64,000 nucleotides of DNA from the NCBI RefSeq assembly GCF_013282725.1, contig NZ_CP054043.1, positions 1,922,001 to 1,986,000 on the forward strand, in the 5' to 3' direction. Below the pieces are notes generated by a model, which searched no databases, was not told the origin of the DNA, and saw only the letters and a list, made by a program, of their open reading frames with translations. Position numbers and translations under genes: made by a program. Each line of letters starts with the position of its first letter. The first letter of the stretch is position 1. Positions 36,583 through 46,822 of this stretch are shown one piece after another. The DNA comes from Yersinia mollaretii ATCC 43969. GTDB lineage: Bacteria > Pseudomonadota > Gammaproteobacteria > Enterobacterales > Enterobacteriaceae.

Positions 36583-37164
36583 ATTCAATTGTAGCACGTT
36601 AACACTTTTGTGAAAAAGACTTACAAGAATACCAGCTTAAGCAATGACGAGTTAAAATAGGCGATCGATTCAGTGTTATTAATATTAAAAATTGACCGAT
36701 AGACGTAACAAAAAAAACAATTCGCTAATCTATTGATTTTTATTGTTTAAAATCAATATTCTTCCAGCATCGTGGCAATGAAGCTGTTTTTCTTGCCAAT
36801 GTGCTATTTCGCATAAAAGCATAAGAAGAATTATCGCCAATGTTAGCCAAATGTAAAATGGCAAAGGTGAGAGGCATTTTTTGCGACTTTTAGAACGTTA
36901 GTCTGAATAACGAATCAGCGAATCACTATTTGTTTCTTTAAGCGGACTTTATCATAACGGTTGTGTCTATTGTCTGTTGGGTTGTTTCGGATCATTAAGT
37001 TGAAAAAAAACGCTAAAGTTAATCATAGGGACTAAAGTGAATATTTCAGTTTTATTCTCTGGATGTCAGCGGTTATTTTTATTTATTACCGGATAAGTCC
37101 TGTGGGCTTAGAGGATTGCCCCTGATGAAATAGCTACTTTATTTGGGGCAATAGATGAAAAAAT

Positions 37165-37192
37165 TTGACTTCATAGGGCGATTGCTTTAACC
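37165..37192 (+). promoter_or_regulatory. thr operon promoter
   Basis: -35 TTGACT at 37165 and a -10 region TTTAACC at 37186-37192, 15-16 bases apart, closely resembling the E. coli thr promoter (TTGACT ... CTTTAACCAATA). Transcription should start near 37200 and include thrL. Confidence 0.7.
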
Positions 37193-37234
37193 AATAGAGG
37201 GACAGCTTCATTATTGATGAGACAGACAGACGCC

Positions 37235-37303
37235 ATGCGATACATCAGCCTGATTACAACAATTATTACCACCACCGAAACCACAGGTTACGGGGCGGGC
37301 TGA
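37235..37303 (+). CDS. thrL: thr operon leader peptide
   Basis: 22-codon leader MRYISLITTIITTTETTGYG plus Ala-Gly. Seven Thr and four Ile codons occur within 15 positions, so ribosome stalling reports charged tRNA-Thr and tRNA-Ile. An attenuator hairpin lies 25 bases after the stop. The E. coli leader has the same length class and the same GxGAG ending. Confidence 0.92.
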   Translation: MRYISLITTIITTTETTGYGAG

Positions 37304-37328
37304 CGCGTACAGGAAACAACAGAAAAAA

Positions 37329-37360
37329 GCCCGCACCTAGACAGTGCGGGCTTTTTTTTT
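37329..37360 (+). terminator. thr attenuator
   Basis: GCCCGCAC and GTGCGGGC form a perfect 8-bp GC-rich stem around CTAGACA, followed by nine T. Stalling in thrL would favour an antiterminator pairing upstream. It precedes thrA by 61 bases. Confidence 0.92.
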
Positions 37361-37421
37361 CAATCAAATCTTTGCAAAAAAGTTTGCGATAAAAAAGCGC
37401 GAAAGCGGGAGAGAACCAGAA

Positions 37422-39881
37422 ATGCGAGTGCTGAAATTTGGCGGGACATCAGTAGCAAATGCAGAACGCTTTATGCGTGTTGCCGATATCATTGAAAGTA
37501 ATGTGCGTCAGGGACAAGTGGCTACGGTGTTATCCGCTCCCGCTAAAATTACCAATCATCTGGTGGCGATGATTGACAAAATGGTCGCTGGGCAAGATAT
37601 CTCTCCCAACATCAGTGATGCCGAGCGGATTTTTTCCGAGCTATTACGCGGGTTAGCCGATGCCCAATCGGGCTTTGACTATGAGCGTTTGAAAGCCTTG
37701 GTGGCCCATGAGTTTGCGCAACTGAAGCACGTCCTGCACGGTATCTCCCTGCTGGGGCAGTGCCCGGACAGTATCAATGCGTCTATCATCTGCCGTGGCG
37801 AAAAACTCTCCATTGCTATTATGGAAGCGGTATTCCAAGCGAAAGGCTATCAAGTCAGCGTGATTAATCCGGTCGAGAAGCTGCTGGCTCAAGGGCACTA
37901 TCTCGAATCCACCGTGGATATCACGGAATCGACTCGCCGCATTGCCTCCAGCCATATTCCTGCCGACCACATCATCCTGATGGCGGGTTTCACTGCGGGT
38001 AATGACAAAGGTGAGTTGGTGGTGCTGGGGCGTAATGGTTCCGACTATTCAGCCGCTGTGCTGGCCGCCTGTTTACGTGCTGACTGTTGTGAGATCTGGA
38101 CTGACGTCGACGGGGTTTACACTTGCGACCCCCGTGTCGTCCCGGATGCGCGGTTATTGAAATCGATGTCATACCAAGAGGCGATGGAGCTTTCCTACTT
38201 TGGCGCTTCGGTTCTCCACCCCCGCACTATCGCCCCTATCGCCCAGTTCCAGATCCCTTGCCTGATAAAAAACACCTCTAACCCACAAGCGCCCGGCACA
38301 TTGATTGGCGGTGAACACACGGATGACGGCTTCCCAGTCAAAGGCATCACCAACCTGAATAACATGGCGATGATTAACGTTTCAGGGCCGGGAATGAAAG
38401 GGATGGTCGGTATGGCTGCCCGCGTTTTTGCGGTGATGTCACGTAGCGGGATCTCGGTAGTGCTGATCACTCAGTCCTCTTCCGAATACAGCATCAGCTT
38501 CTGTGTGCCACAGGGGGAGCTGTTGCGCGCCCGTAAGGCATTGGAAGAGGAGTTTTATCTGGAACTGAAAGATGGCGTGCTGGAGCCACTGGATGTGATG
38601 GAGCATCTGGCGATTATCTCCGTGGTCGGTGATGGTATGCGCACTTTGCGTGGGATCTCGGCCCGCTTCTTCTCGGCACTGGCCCGCGCCAACATCAATA
38701 TCATTGCGATCGCCCAAGGTTCTTCTGAGCGCTCTATTTCGGTGGTGGTCAGCAATGATGCGGTGACGACAGGGGTGCGCGTTTGCCATCAGATGCTGTT
38801 TAACACTGACCAAGTGATTGAAGTATTCGTCATTGGTGTCGGTGGCGTGGGTGGGGCATTGATTGAACAAATCTACCGCCAGCAACCTTGGCTGAAGCAG
38901 CGCCATATTGATCTGCGCGTCTGCGGCATCGCCAACTCCAAAGCCATGTTGACCAATGTGCATGGCATCGCACTGGATAACTGGCGTCACGAATTGGCTG
39001 AAGTGCAGGAGCCATTTAACTTGAGTCGCCTCATTCGCTTGGTGAAAGAGTATCACCTGCTCAATCCAGTGATTGTGGACTGTACCTCCAGTCAGGCGGT
39101 GGCGGATCAATATGCGGATTTCTTGGCCGATGGTTTCCATGTGGTGACGCCAAACAAGAAAGCCAACACTTCATCCATGAATTACTACCGCCAGATGCGC
39201 GCAGCAGCGGCAAAGTCATGCCGCAAATTCTTGTATGACACCAACGTCGGCGCGGGTCTGCCGGTGATCGAAAACTTGCAGAATCTGCTCAATGCCGGTG
39301 ACGAGCTGATGCGCTTCTCGGGCATCTTGTCAGGATCGCTCTCCTTTATCTTCGGCAAGCTGGATGAAGGGATGAGCTTGTCAGAGGCCACACTGCAAGC
39401 CAAGGCCATGGGGTATACCGAACCCGATCCTCGTGATGACCTCTCTGGGATGGATGTTGCCCGTAAATTGTTGATCTTGGCCCGAGAAGCAGGGTACAAA
39501 CTGGAACTGGCGGATATCGAGGTTGAGTCCGTGCTGCCAGCAAGTTTCGATGCCTCCGGCGATGTCGACAGCTTCTTGGCGCGTTTGCCATCATTGGATT
39601 CGCAGTTTAGCCGTCTGGTGGCGAATGCTGCTGAGCAAGGGAAAGTGTTGCGTTATGTTGGGGTCATTGAGGAGGGGCGCTGTATCGTACGGATGGATGC
39701 GGTTGATGGTAACGATCCCCTGTATAAAGTGAAAAATGGCGAGAATGCGTTGGCTTTCTATACCCGCTATTATCAGCCTATTCCGTTGGTATTACGCGGT
39801 TATGGCGCAGGCAATGACGTCACTGCTGCTGGGGTATTTGCCGATCTTTTACGCACATTATCATGGAAGTTGGGAGTTTAA
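37422..39881 (+). CDS. thrA: Bifunctional aspartokinase I / homoserine dehydrogenase I
   Basis: 819 residues from ATG 37422 ([20 protein letters not shown]), preceded by GGGAGAGAA; the in-frame start at 37344 lies inside the attenuator and is rejected. The N-terminal kinase domain is about 1-250, two ACT-type regulatory repeats follow ([38 protein letters not shown]), and the dehydrogenase starts near 465 with [12 protein letters not shown]. It catalyses the first and third steps of threonine synthesis and is inhibited by Thr in enterics. Confidence 0.97.
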   Translation: MRVLKFGGTSVANAERFMRVADIIESNVRQGQVATVLSAPAKITNHLVAMIDKMVAGQDISPNISDAERIFSELLRGLADAQSGFDYERLKALVAHEFAQLKHVLHGISLLGQCPDSINASIICRGEKLSIAIMEAVFQAKGYQVSVINPVEKLLAQGHYLESTVDITESTRRIASSHIPADHIILMAGFTAGNDKGELVVLGRNGSDYSAAVLAACLRADCCEIWTDVDGVYTCDPRVVPDARLLKSMSYQEAMELSYFGASVLHPRTIAPIAQFQIPCLIKNTSNPQAPGTLIGGEHTDDGFPVKGITNLNNMAMINVSGPGMKGMVGMAARVFAVMSRSGISVVLITQSSSEYSISFCVPQGELLRARKALEEEFYLELKDGVLEPLDVMEHLAIISVVGDGMRTLRGISARFFSALARANINIIAIAQGSSERSISVVVSNDAVTTGVRVCHQMLFNTDQVIEVFVIGVGGVGGALIEQIYRQQPWLKQRHIDLRVCGIANSKAMLTNVHGIALDNWRHELAEVQEPFNLSRLIRLVKEYHLLNPVIVDCTSSQAVADQYADFLADGFHVVTPNKKANTSSMNYYRQMRAAAAKSCRKFLYDTNVGAGLPVIENLQNLLNAGDELMRFSGILSGSLSFIFGKLDEGMSLSEATLQAKAMGYTEPDPRDDLSGMDVARKLLILAREAGYKLELADIEVESVLPASFDASGDVDSFLARLPSLDSQFSRLVANAAEQGKVLRYVGVIEEGRCIVRMDAVDGNDPLYKVKNGENALAFYTRYYQPIPLVLRGYGAGNDVTAAGVFADLLRTLSWKLGV

Positions 39882-39883
39882 AT

Positions 39884-40813
39884 ATGGTTAGAATCTATGC
39901 TCCGGCATCAATTGGTAATGTCAGCGTCGGCTTCGATGTATTGGGTGCGGCAGTTTCGCCGATAGACGGCACCTTGCTCGGCGATTGCGTCAGTGTGACA
40001 GCGGCAGAGAGCTTCAGTCTGCGCAATGAAGGCCGCTTCGTGAGCAAATTACCTGATGACCCGAAAGAGAATATCGTTTATCAATGTTGGGAGCGTTTTT
40101 GTCAGGCAATAGGTAAAACGATCCCGGTGGAGATGGTACTGGAAAAGAACATGCCGATTGGTTCCGGGTTGGGTTCCAGTGCTTGCTCTGTGGTGGCGGG
40201 CTTGATGGCGATGAATGAATTCTGTGGCCAGCCGCTGGATGAAGTGACACTGCTGGGGCTGATGGGTGAGCTGGAAGGGCGTGTTTCGGGGAGTGTCCAT
40301 TTTGATAATGTCGCGCCCTGCTATTTAGGCGGGATGCAGTTGATTCTCGAGCAGGCGGGCTACATCAGTCAGGAAGTCCCCGGTTTTGACGACTGGCTGT
40401 GGGTGATGGCCTATCCGGGCATTAAAGTCTCAACGGCGGAGGCGCGCGCCATTTTACCGGCACAGTATCGCCGTCAGGATTGCATCGCACATGGGCGCAA
40501 CTTAGCGGGATTCATTCATGCCTGCCACACGCAGCAGCCAGATTTAGCTGCCAAGATGATGAAAGATGTGATCGCCGAACCTTATCGCACGCAACTGCTG
40601 CCGGGCTTTGCGGCGGCAAGGCAAGCCGCGCACGATATCGGCGCACTGGCTTGTGGCATTTCTGGCTCCGGCCCGACGCTGTTTGCTGTCTGTAACGACA
40701 CAGAAACTGCGCAGCGCATGGCGAGCTGGCTACAAAATCATTACCTGCAAAACGACGAAGGTTTTGTTCATATTTGCCGTCTGGATACCGCAGGCGCACG
40801 ACTATTGGGATAA
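39884..40813 (+). CDS. thrB: Homoserine kinase
   Basis: 309-residue GHMP kinase that phosphorylates homoserine. ATG 39884 follows TGGGAG and lies two bases after the thrA stop; the in-frame start at 39863 is inside thrA. The ATP loop [12 protein letters not shown] is near 90 and [13 protein letters not shown] near 260. Confidence 0.97.
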   Translation: MVRIYAPASIGNVSVGFDVLGAAVSPIDGTLLGDCVSVTAAESFSLRNEGRFVSKLPDDPKENIVYQCWERFCQAIGKTIPVEMVLEKNMPIGSGLGSSACSVVAGLMAMNEFCGQPLDEVTLLGLMGELEGRVSGSVHFDNVAPCYLGGMQLILEQAGYISQEVPGFDDWLWVMAYPGIKVSTAEARAILPAQYRRQDCIAHGRNLAGFIHACHTQQPDLAAKMMKDVIAEPYRTQLLPGFAAARQAAHDIGALACGISGSGPTLFAVCNDTETAQRMASWLQNHYLQNDEGFVHICRLDTAGARLLG

Positions 40814-40816
40814 CGC

Positions 40817-42106
40817 ATGAAACTGTATAACCTTAAAGATCACAACGAGCAGGTCAGCTTCTCGCAAGCGATCAAGCAGGGCCTTGGTAAGCAGCAGGGG
40901 CTTTTCTTCCCGCTGGACCTGCCCGAATTTAACGTCACAGAGATCGATCAACTGCTGGATCTGGATTTTGTCACGCGCAGCAGCCGGATTTTGTCTGCAT
41001 TTATTGGCAGTGAAATTGCCCCTGACGTGTTGACCAAGCGGGTTCAGGCGGCATTTGAGTTTCCAGCCCCGGTGGCGCAGGTTGAGAATGATATCGCCGC
41101 ACTGGAGCTGTTCCACGGCCCGACTTTGGCATTTAAAGATTTCGGTGCGCGTTTTATGGCGCAAATGCTGGCCGAAGTGGCTGGCGACCAGCCCGTTACC
41201 ATTTTAACGGCAACTTCCGGTGATACCGGTGCGGCAGTGGCTCATGCTTTCTACGGCCTGAAAAATGTGCGTGTGGTTATCCTCTATCCACGCGGCAAAA
41301 TCAGTCCGCTGCAAGAGAAGTTGTTCTGTACGCTGGGGGGCAATATCCACACGGTGGCGATTGATGGCGATTTTGATGCCTGCCAGGCGCTGGTCAAACA
41401 AGCTTTTGATGATGAAGAATTAAAGCAGGCACTGAGCCTTAACTCGGCTAACTCAATCAATATCAGCCGCTTACTGGCGCAGATTTGCTACTACTTTGAA
41501 GCGGTTGCCCAACTGCCCCAAGAGGCGCGCAATCAACTGGTTATCTCGGTACCCAGCGGTAACTTTGGTGATTTGACGGCGGGTCTGCTGGCTAAATCCC
41601 TCGGTTTACCGGTGAAGCGCTTTATCGCGGCAACCAATGCCAATGACACTGTGCCGCGTTTCTTGGTGAACGGCCAGTGGCAGCCAAAATCCACTGTGGC
41701 GACAATTTCGAATGCCATGGATGTCAGTCAGCCGAATAACTGGCCGCGCGTAGAAGAGCTATATCGCCGTAAAGTCTGGCAGTTGAAGGATTTGGGCCAC
41801 GGTGCGGTGAGTGATGAAGTGACCAAAGAGACGATGCGCGAGATGGCGAAGCTGGGTTATATCTCAGAACCTCATGCCGCCATTGCTTACCGTGTATTGC
41901 GTGATCAGCTGCAAGATGGCGAGTTCGGGCTGTTCATCGGCACGGCGCATCCGGCAAAATTCAAAGAGAGTGTGGAAGAGATTCTGGGCCAAGAATTACC
42001 GTTGCCAAAACCGCTGGCCATTCGGGCGCAATTACCTTTGCTGTCCCATGATTTACCCGCCGATTTCGCGAAAATGCGCGCATTCTTGATGGCATTACCG
42101 AAGTGA
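40817..42106 (+). CDS. thrC: Threonine synthase
   Basis: 429-residue PLP enzyme converting O-phosphohomoserine to threonine. The PLP lysine is in LAFKDFGARF near 107, followed by TATSGDTGAAVAHAF and the phosphate-binding SVPSGNFGDLTAG. Three bases separate it from thrB, so it is translationally coupled. It closes thrLABC, and a strong hairpin comes 31 bases after the stop. Confidence 0.97.
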   Translation: MKLYNLKDHNEQVSFSQAIKQGLGKQQGLFFPLDLPEFNVTEIDQLLDLDFVTRSSRILSAFIGSEIAPDVLTKRVQAAFEFPAPVAQVENDIAALELFHGPTLAFKDFGARFMAQMLAEVAGDQPVTILTATSGDTGAAVAHAFYGLKNVRVVILYPRGKISPLQEKLFCTLGGNIHTVAIDGDFDACQALVKQAFDDEELKQALSLNSANSINISRLLAQICYYFEAVAQLPQEARNQLVISVPSGNFGDLTAGLLAKSLGLPVKRFIAATNANDTVPRFLVNGQWQPKSTVATISNAMDVSQPNNWPRVEELYRRKVWQLKDLGHGAVSDEVTKETMREMAKLGYISEPHAAIAYRVLRDQLQDGEFGLFIGTAHPAKFKESVEEILGQELPLPKPLAIRAQLPLLSHDLPADFAKMRAFLMALPK

Positions 42107-42137
42107 TATTTTATCGGTTTTAAAAATTTGTGTTAGA

Positions 42138-42170
42138 AGACGCCAGAGTCATTGACGGGTTCTGGCGTCT
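42138..42170 (+). terminator. Hairpin after thrC
   Basis: AGACGCCAGA and TCTGGCGTCT form a perfect 10-bp stem with a 13-base loop. There is no T tract; GGCGGGG follows and starts a second structured element. Confidence 0.65.
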
Positions 42171-42242
42171 GGCGGGGTGACTGCCCCGATGGGCGCTCCG
42201 ACGGCTTACGCCGTTACGACCCATTCGGCGCATTTCCCCGCC
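42171..42242. repeat. Nested palindromic element between thrC and yaaA
   Basis: Three nested inverted pairs: GGCGGGG/CCCCGCC (42171, 42236), ATGGG/CCCAT (42189, 42220) and ACGGC-TTAC-GCCGT (42201-42214). The 72-base unit could fold into one branched stem or a cruciform. It has no similarity to ERIC. Confidence 0.6.
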
Positions 42243-42274
42243 TATCAACTATTTTGATAGCTGAGCGGGCATTA

Positions 42275-43051
42275 TTAATGCTGCTCTGGCCGCTTAAAGA
42301 CCAGTTCGTTTTTCGCCGACAGTCCCGCATCAAACTCATAGCCCTCCAGATTAAAATCAACCAGTTGCTCGGGTTTGGTGAGCTTGTTCTGAATGATAAA
42401 ACGGCTCATCAGGCCGCGAGCTTTCTTGGCGTAGAAACTGATAATTTTGTATTGACCGTTTTTCTCATCCAGAAATACCGGCTTAATTATTGAACCGGCT
42501 AATTTGGCGGGTTTCACGGCCTTAAAATACTCATCAGAGGCGAGGTTAATCAGCACATTATCCCCTTGCTGCGCCAGCGCCTGATTCAGTTTCTCGGTTA
42601 TCTGGTCACCCCAAAAGGTATAAAGATCTTTGCCCTGCGGGTTAGCCAGCCTAATGCCCATTTCCAGTCGATAGGGCTGCATTAAATCCAATGGACGCAG
42701 CACGCCATACAAGCCAGAAAGCATACGTAAATGTTTTTGGGCGAAATCAAAATCGGCCTCGCTGAAAGTCTGTGCCTGCATCCCGGTATAGACATCCCCT
42801 TTGAAAGCCAGAATCGCCTGACGGGCATTTTCTGGCGTGAAATCTGGCTGCCATTCACCGAAGCGCGCGGTATTAAGCCCCGCCAGTTTGTCGCTAATCC
42901 CCATCAGACTGCTGATTTGAGCTGGCGTCAACTCGCGACAGATTTTAATAAGCGCTTGTGACTTATCCAACATTTCAGGCTGAGTAAACTTGTTAGTCGC
43001 TAACGGACTTTGATAATCAAGGGTTTTGGCTGGGGAGATAATAATAAGCAT
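42275..43051 (-). CDS. yaaA: Peroxide stress protein YaaA
   Basis: 258 residues from ATG 43051 ([20 protein letters not shown]), with AGGAT upstream; a GTG just before adds one residue. The DUF328 family protein lowers free iron and is OxyR-induced in E. coli during peroxide stress. PAKTLDY and [20 protein letters not shown] are family signatures. It is convergent with thrC. In E. coli yaaJ lies between yaaA and talB; here it is absent. Confidence 0.95.
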   Translation of the reverse strand: MLIIISPAKTLDYQSPLATNKFTQPEMLDKSQALIKICRELTPAQISSLMGISDKLAGLNTARFGEWQPDFTPENARQAILAFKGDVYTGMQAQTFSEADFDFAQKHLRMLSGLYGVLRPLDLMQPYRLEMGIRLANPQGKDLYTFWGDQITEKLNQALAQQGDNVLINLASDEYFKAVKPAKLAGSIIKPVFLDEKNGQYKIISFYAKKARGLMSRFIIQNKLTKPEQLVDFNLEGYEFDAGLSAKNELVFKRPEQH

Positions 43052-43518
43052 CACGACATCCTGTTAATCCAGATAACACACTGTAGCAAAAAGCGCACGC
43101 CAGCAGAAAGAAGATTGGGCGATTGCTAAGATAGGTAGGCTGCTTCTTTTATCGGGCGTATAGTTTTCAAAGTAAATATCCTTTCCAAAGGATAAATAGC
43201 TTAGCTAAATCGTCTCAGCACCACAAGAATGGACGAAGTGGCTATTAATTAGATGATTTTCCGCTGTTTTGAAAGGCGAAAACGGTTGCGAAACCGATAG
43301 AGCAAGGTTGCGCTTTTTTTAATCAGTTTAACTGCCTTGCACCAAGACTTACGCATGTTATTATCAAGACAAGGCAGTGCTTCGAAATAGCTAATATTGC
43401 GAAATGGCTAACATTCCAAAAGCGATGAGTCACCATTTCGAAAACGATAAGAAGATTTCGAAAGCGATAAAGTTGCGACATGCCAAAAGTTCATGCACAA
43501 ACGACGAGAAACGACAAC
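43052..43518. other. 467-base yaaA-talB intergenic region with recurring TTTCGAAA units
   Basis: No gene seen. The right third has loosely repeated units: ATTTCGAAAACGATAAG at 43435 and ATTTCGAAAGCGATAAA at 43455 (20-base period), preceded by weaker relatives at about 43383 (TTCGAAATAGCTAATA), 43400 (GCGAAATGGCTAACA) and 43413 (ATTCCAAAAGCGATGAG). They run up to the talB leader. Confidence 0.45.
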
Positions 43519-44472
43519 ATGACCGATAAACTTACTTCCCTACGTCAAATCACCACTGTAGTCGCCGATACTGGGGATATCGCGGCAATGAAGCTGTATC
43601 AGCCGCAAGATGCCACCACCAACCCATCCCTTATTCTGAATGCGGCACAAATTCCTGAATATCGCAAACTGATCGATGAAGCCATTGCCTGGGCGCGCGA
43701 ACAAAGCAGCGATCATGCTCAGCAGATCGTCGATGCTACGGATAAACTGGCCGTCAATATCGGTTTGGAAATTCTGAAACTGATCCCCGGCCGTATTTCT
43801 ACCGAAGTTGATGCGCGCCTCTCCTATGACACCGTCGCTAGCGTGGCAAAAGCCAAGCGCCTGATCAAGTTGTACAACGAAGCGGGCATCAGCAATGACC
43901 GTATTCTGATCAAGCTGGCCTCGACTTGGCAGGGTATCCGTGCCGCAGAACAGTTGGAAAAAGAAGGTATTAACTGCAACCTGACACTGCTGTTCTCCTT
44001 CGCTCAAGCGCGTGCTTGTGCTGAAGCAGGTGTGTTCCTGATCTCTCCATTTGTTGGCCGTATTCTTGACTGGTACAAAGCCAATGGCGACAAAAAAGAG
44101 TTTGCGCCAAACGAAGATCCGGGTGTGGTTTCAGTGACCGAGATCTACCAGTATTACAAACAGCACGGTTATAAGACTGTGGTGATGGGCGCGAGCTTCC
44201 GTAATCTGGGCGAAATCATTGAATTGGCTGGTTGTGATCGTCTGACTATCGCGCCATCACTGCTGAAAGAGCTGGCAGAAAGCGAAGGCCCGGTAGAGCG
44301 CAAATTGTCTTACACCGGTGAAATTAAGCCGAAACCTGCACCACTGACTGAAGCTGAATTCTACTGGCAGCACAATCAGGACCCAATGGCGATTGATAAA
44401 CTGGCTGATGGTATCCGTAAGTTTGCTATCGATCAGGGTAAGCTTGAGAAAATGATCTCAGACCTGCTGTAA
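43519..44472 (+). CDS. talB: Transaldolase B
   Basis: 317 residues from ATG 43519 ([20 protein letters not shown]), the family length; the in-frame start at 43480 adds 13 unrelated residues. A TIM-barrel class I enzyme of the non-oxidative pentose phosphate pathway that moves a dihydroxyacetone unit between sugar phosphates. The Schiff-base Lys is in [12 protein letters not shown] near 132, and DATTNPSL carries the catalytic Asp near 35. It links deoxyribose/ribose 5-phosphate breakdown to glycolysis. Terminated by a hairpin at 44501. Confidence 0.97.
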   Translation: MTDKLTSLRQITTVVADTGDIAAMKLYQPQDATTNPSLILNAAQIPEYRKLIDEAIAWAREQSSDHAQQIVDATDKLAVNIGLEILKLIPGRISTEVDARLSYDTVASVAKAKRLIKLYNEAGISNDRILIKLASTWQGIRAAEQLEKEGINCNLTLLFSFAQARACAEAGVFLISPFVGRILDWYKANGDKKEFAPNEDPGVVSVTEIYQYYKQHGYKTVVMGASFRNLGEIIELAGCDRLTIAPSLLKELAESEGPVERKLSYTGEIKPKPAPLTEAEFYWQHNQDPMAIDKLADGIRKFAIDQGKLEKMISDLL

Positions 44473-44500
44473 TCGGAGCAGATCACGCGAGATTTGACGA

Positions 44501-44525
44501 AAAGGTGGCGTAAGCCGCCTTTTCT
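44501..44525 (+). terminator. Terminator of talB
   Basis: AAAGGTGGC-GTAA-GCCGCCTTTT: a stem with one mismatch and a short T run, 29 bases after the talB stop. A scrap of ERIC end (AATCACTTTGGGTAT, 44593-44609) follows before mog. Confidence 0.75.
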
Positions 44526-44650
44526 GTTTCTAAAGGCCGCTTATTTTCTACGGCCTATTCACCAGAGAGGTTTACTGCCCGGCCACCACTTCAATCACTT
44601 TGGGTATGCTATCATTCGACCAGATAATCGCATTTCGTCGAGGTAGTAGC

Positions 44651-45238
44651 ATGAATACATTACGTATAGGTTTAGTCTCCGTCTCTGATCGGGCGTCGAG
44701 CGGGGTTTATCAGGATAAAGGCATTCCGGCGCTGGAAGAGTGGCTGGCAAGTGCGCTAACCACCCCCTTTGAAATAGAAACGCGCCTTATCCCTGATGAG
44801 CAAACGCTGATTGAACAAGCACTGTGTGAGTTAGTCGATGAGATGGGTTGCCATTTGGTGTTGACCACGGGTGGAACCGGCCCGGCAAGGCGAGATGTCA
44901 CCCCTGATGCCACTCTGGCGATTGCCGATCGGCAGATGCCCGGTTTTGGCGAGCAAATGCGTCAAATCAGCCTTCATTTCGTTCCTACCGCTATTTTATC
45001 CCGTCAAGTTGGGGTTATCCGCAAGCAGGCATTGATCATCAACTTACCGGGGCAGCCTAAATCGATTAAAGAGACGCTGGAAGGGGTGAGAGATGCGCAA
45101 TCTAACGTCGTTGTCGCCGGTATCTTTGCCAGCGTGCCTTATTGCATTCAGTTACTGGACGGACCTTATATCGAAACGAACAGCGCAGTCGTAGCAGCTT
45201 TCCGTCCTAAAAATGCGGTAATTGAAATAAAAAGCTAA
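44651..45238 (+). CDS. mog: Molybdopterin adenylyltransferase
   Basis: 195 residues from ATG 44651 (MNTLRIGLVSVSDRASSGVY) after GAGGT; the upstream start at 44600 adds 17 unrelated residues. Mog activates molybdopterin with ATP to MPT-AMP for molybdenum insertion by MoeA. The MPT-binding loop TTGGTGPARRDVTPDA is near 75-90, and LPGQPKSIKE follows near 146. Same position as E. coli between talB and satP, except that two accessory genes are inserted afterwards. Confidence 0.96.
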   Translation: MNTLRIGLVSVSDRASSGVYQDKGIPALEEWLASALTTPFEIETRLIPDEQTLIEQALCELVDEMGCHLVLTTGGTGPARRDVTPDATLAIADRQMPGFGEQMRQISLHFVPTAILSRQVGVIRKQALIINLPGQPKSIKETLEGVRDAQSNVVVAGIFASVPYCIQLLDGPYIETNSAVVAAFRPKNAVIEIKS

Positions 45239-45365
45239 ATTAAGATTTTTTATAACATAAAATGCCATAATGAACGTGTGGGGAATTTTGTACGGTATAG
45301 TCATGTTTACTTTACAAAAGATGAAAATATTTTTCTTCCCCAACTCTGGTTTACTACGGTGTCAT

Positions 45366-46724
45366 ATGTCTCAAGAACACAACTCATCTCAAAGCGACTC
45401 ATCCCAACAGGATGCTGCTCACCAACATAATCGTCGGTTGAACAAGCAAGATTATAAAACGCTGACTCTGGCTGCATTGGGCGGGGCGCTAGAGTTTTAT
45501 GACTTTATCATCTTTGTTTTTTTTGCAGCGGTGATTGGCGACCTCTTCTTTCCGACGGATATGCCTGAATGGCTGCGTCAGGTACAGACATTTGGTATTT
45601 TCGCTGCCGGCTATCTGGCCCGCCCATTGGGTGGCATCATCATGGCGCACTTTGGTGATTTGGTTGGCCGTAAGAAGATGTTTACTCTCAGTATTCTATT
45701 GATGGCATTGCCAACACTGGCAATTGGTATGCTGCCGACTTACGCCTCTATCGGCATCGCTGCGCCATTACTGTTGCTCTTAATGCGTGTGTTGCAAGGT
45801 GCTGCTATCGGCGGTGAAGTCCCCGGTGCATGGGTCTTTGTGGCTGAACATGTACCACGCCGACGCATTGGTATTGCCTGTGGCACCTTAACCGCCGGTC
45901 TGACTGCGGGGATCTTGCTGGGGTCACTGGTCGCCACAGCAATGAATACCACGTTAAGTCATCAGGCTATATTAGATGGCGGCTGGCGCGTACCGTTCTT
46001 CTTAGGCGGGATTTTCGGTCTGTTTGCGATGTATTTGCGCCGTTGGTTGCAGGAGACGCCTATCTTTAAAGAGATGCAGGCCCGTAAAGCCTTGGCTGAA
46101 GAGCTGCCGCTGAAATCTGTACTGGCTAATCATAAGAGAGAAGTGGTTGTTTCGATGCTGCTCACTTGGTTACTTTCTGCCGGTATCGTGGTGGTTATCC
46201 TAATGACACCGACTTATTTACAGAAACAGTTCGGCGTGCTGCCGGCTTTGGCATTGCAGGCGAACAGTTTGGCGATTGTCGCGTTGGTCTGTGGTTGTGT
46301 GATTGCGGGGTTGGTGATTGACCGCTTCGGAGTCAGTAAAACCTTTATTGTCGGCAGCCTGATGTTAGCCGCATCAACATGGTCGTTCTACCACACCAAT
46401 CTCACTGATCCTACTCAGCTCTTTACCCATTATATGATGGCTGGATTCTGTGTGGGGATTGTGGGCGCGGTGCCTTATGTGATGGTGCGCGCTTTTCCCG
46501 CAGAGGTTCGCTTTACCGGTATTTCCTTCTCCTACAATGTGGCTTATGCCATTTTTGGCGGACTGACACCGATTCTGGTGACTTTATTGATGAAGGTGAC
46601 CCCTATGGCACCCGCATATTATATGTTGCTGTTATCGCTGGTAGGATTGTTACTGGGTGTTTATCTGCGCAACGATATTAACAGTGATGCGAAAGCGCCT
46701 ATGCCAAAAAGCATGATGAGCTAA
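45366..46724 (+). CDS. MHS-type MFS transporter (proline/shikimate/alpha-ketoglutarate symporter-like)
   Basis: 452 residues from ATG 45366 (MSQEHNSSQSDSSQQDAAHQ), though starts at 45303 or 45270 are open in the same frame and none has a convincing ribosome binding site. About 12 membrane segments. The metabolite:H+ symporter signature is clear: LGGALEFYDFIIF, then ARPLGGIIMAHFGDLVGRKK and RVLQGAAIGGEVPGAWVFVA. Relatives import organic acids or osmolytes; the substrate is not assignable. The N-terminus has a Ser/Gln/His-rich cytoplasmic tail. Not in this place in E. coli. Confidence 0.85.
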   Translation: MSQEHNSSQSDSSQQDAAHQHNRRLNKQDYKTLTLAALGGALEFYDFIIFVFFAAVIGDLFFPTDMPEWLRQVQTFGIFAAGYLARPLGGIIMAHFGDLVGRKKMFTLSILLMALPTLAIGMLPTYASIGIAAPLLLLLMRVLQGAAIGGEVPGAWVFVAEHVPRRRIGIACGTLTAGLTAGILLGSLVATAMNTTLSHQAILDGGWRVPFFLGGIFGLFAMYLRRWLQETPIFKEMQARKALAEELPLKSVLANHKREVVVSMLLTWLLSAGIVVVILMTPTYLQKQFGVLPALALQANSLAIVALVCGCVIAGLVIDRFGVSKTFIVGSLMLAASTWSFYHTNLTDPTQLFTHYMMAGFCVGIVGAVPYVMVRAFPAEVRFTGISFSYNVAYAIFGGLTPILVTLLMKVTPMAPAYYMLLLSLVGLLLGVYLRNDINSDAKAPMPKSMMS

Positions 46725-46822
46725 ATCTGAGGCGGCGATAGCCTAACAAATATAAATCTCAGTGAAAGCACAGCCCATAATTTGATAAAAATATTATGGG
46801 CTGTTTTCTTTCCACTCATGGA

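Noticed and set aside
37329..37360. Possible ordinary terminator of an upstream gene.
   Set aside because: Its position just after the Thr/Ile-rich thrL frame identifies it as the thr attenuator.
38439..39140. A 233-codon frame antisense to thrA.
   Set aside because: Lies wholly inside thrA on the other strand, with no ribosome binding site or family features.
43435..43472. CRISPR-like direct repeats before talB.
   Set aside because: Units are only 17 bases with 3-base spacers and are degenerate; no cas genes are present.
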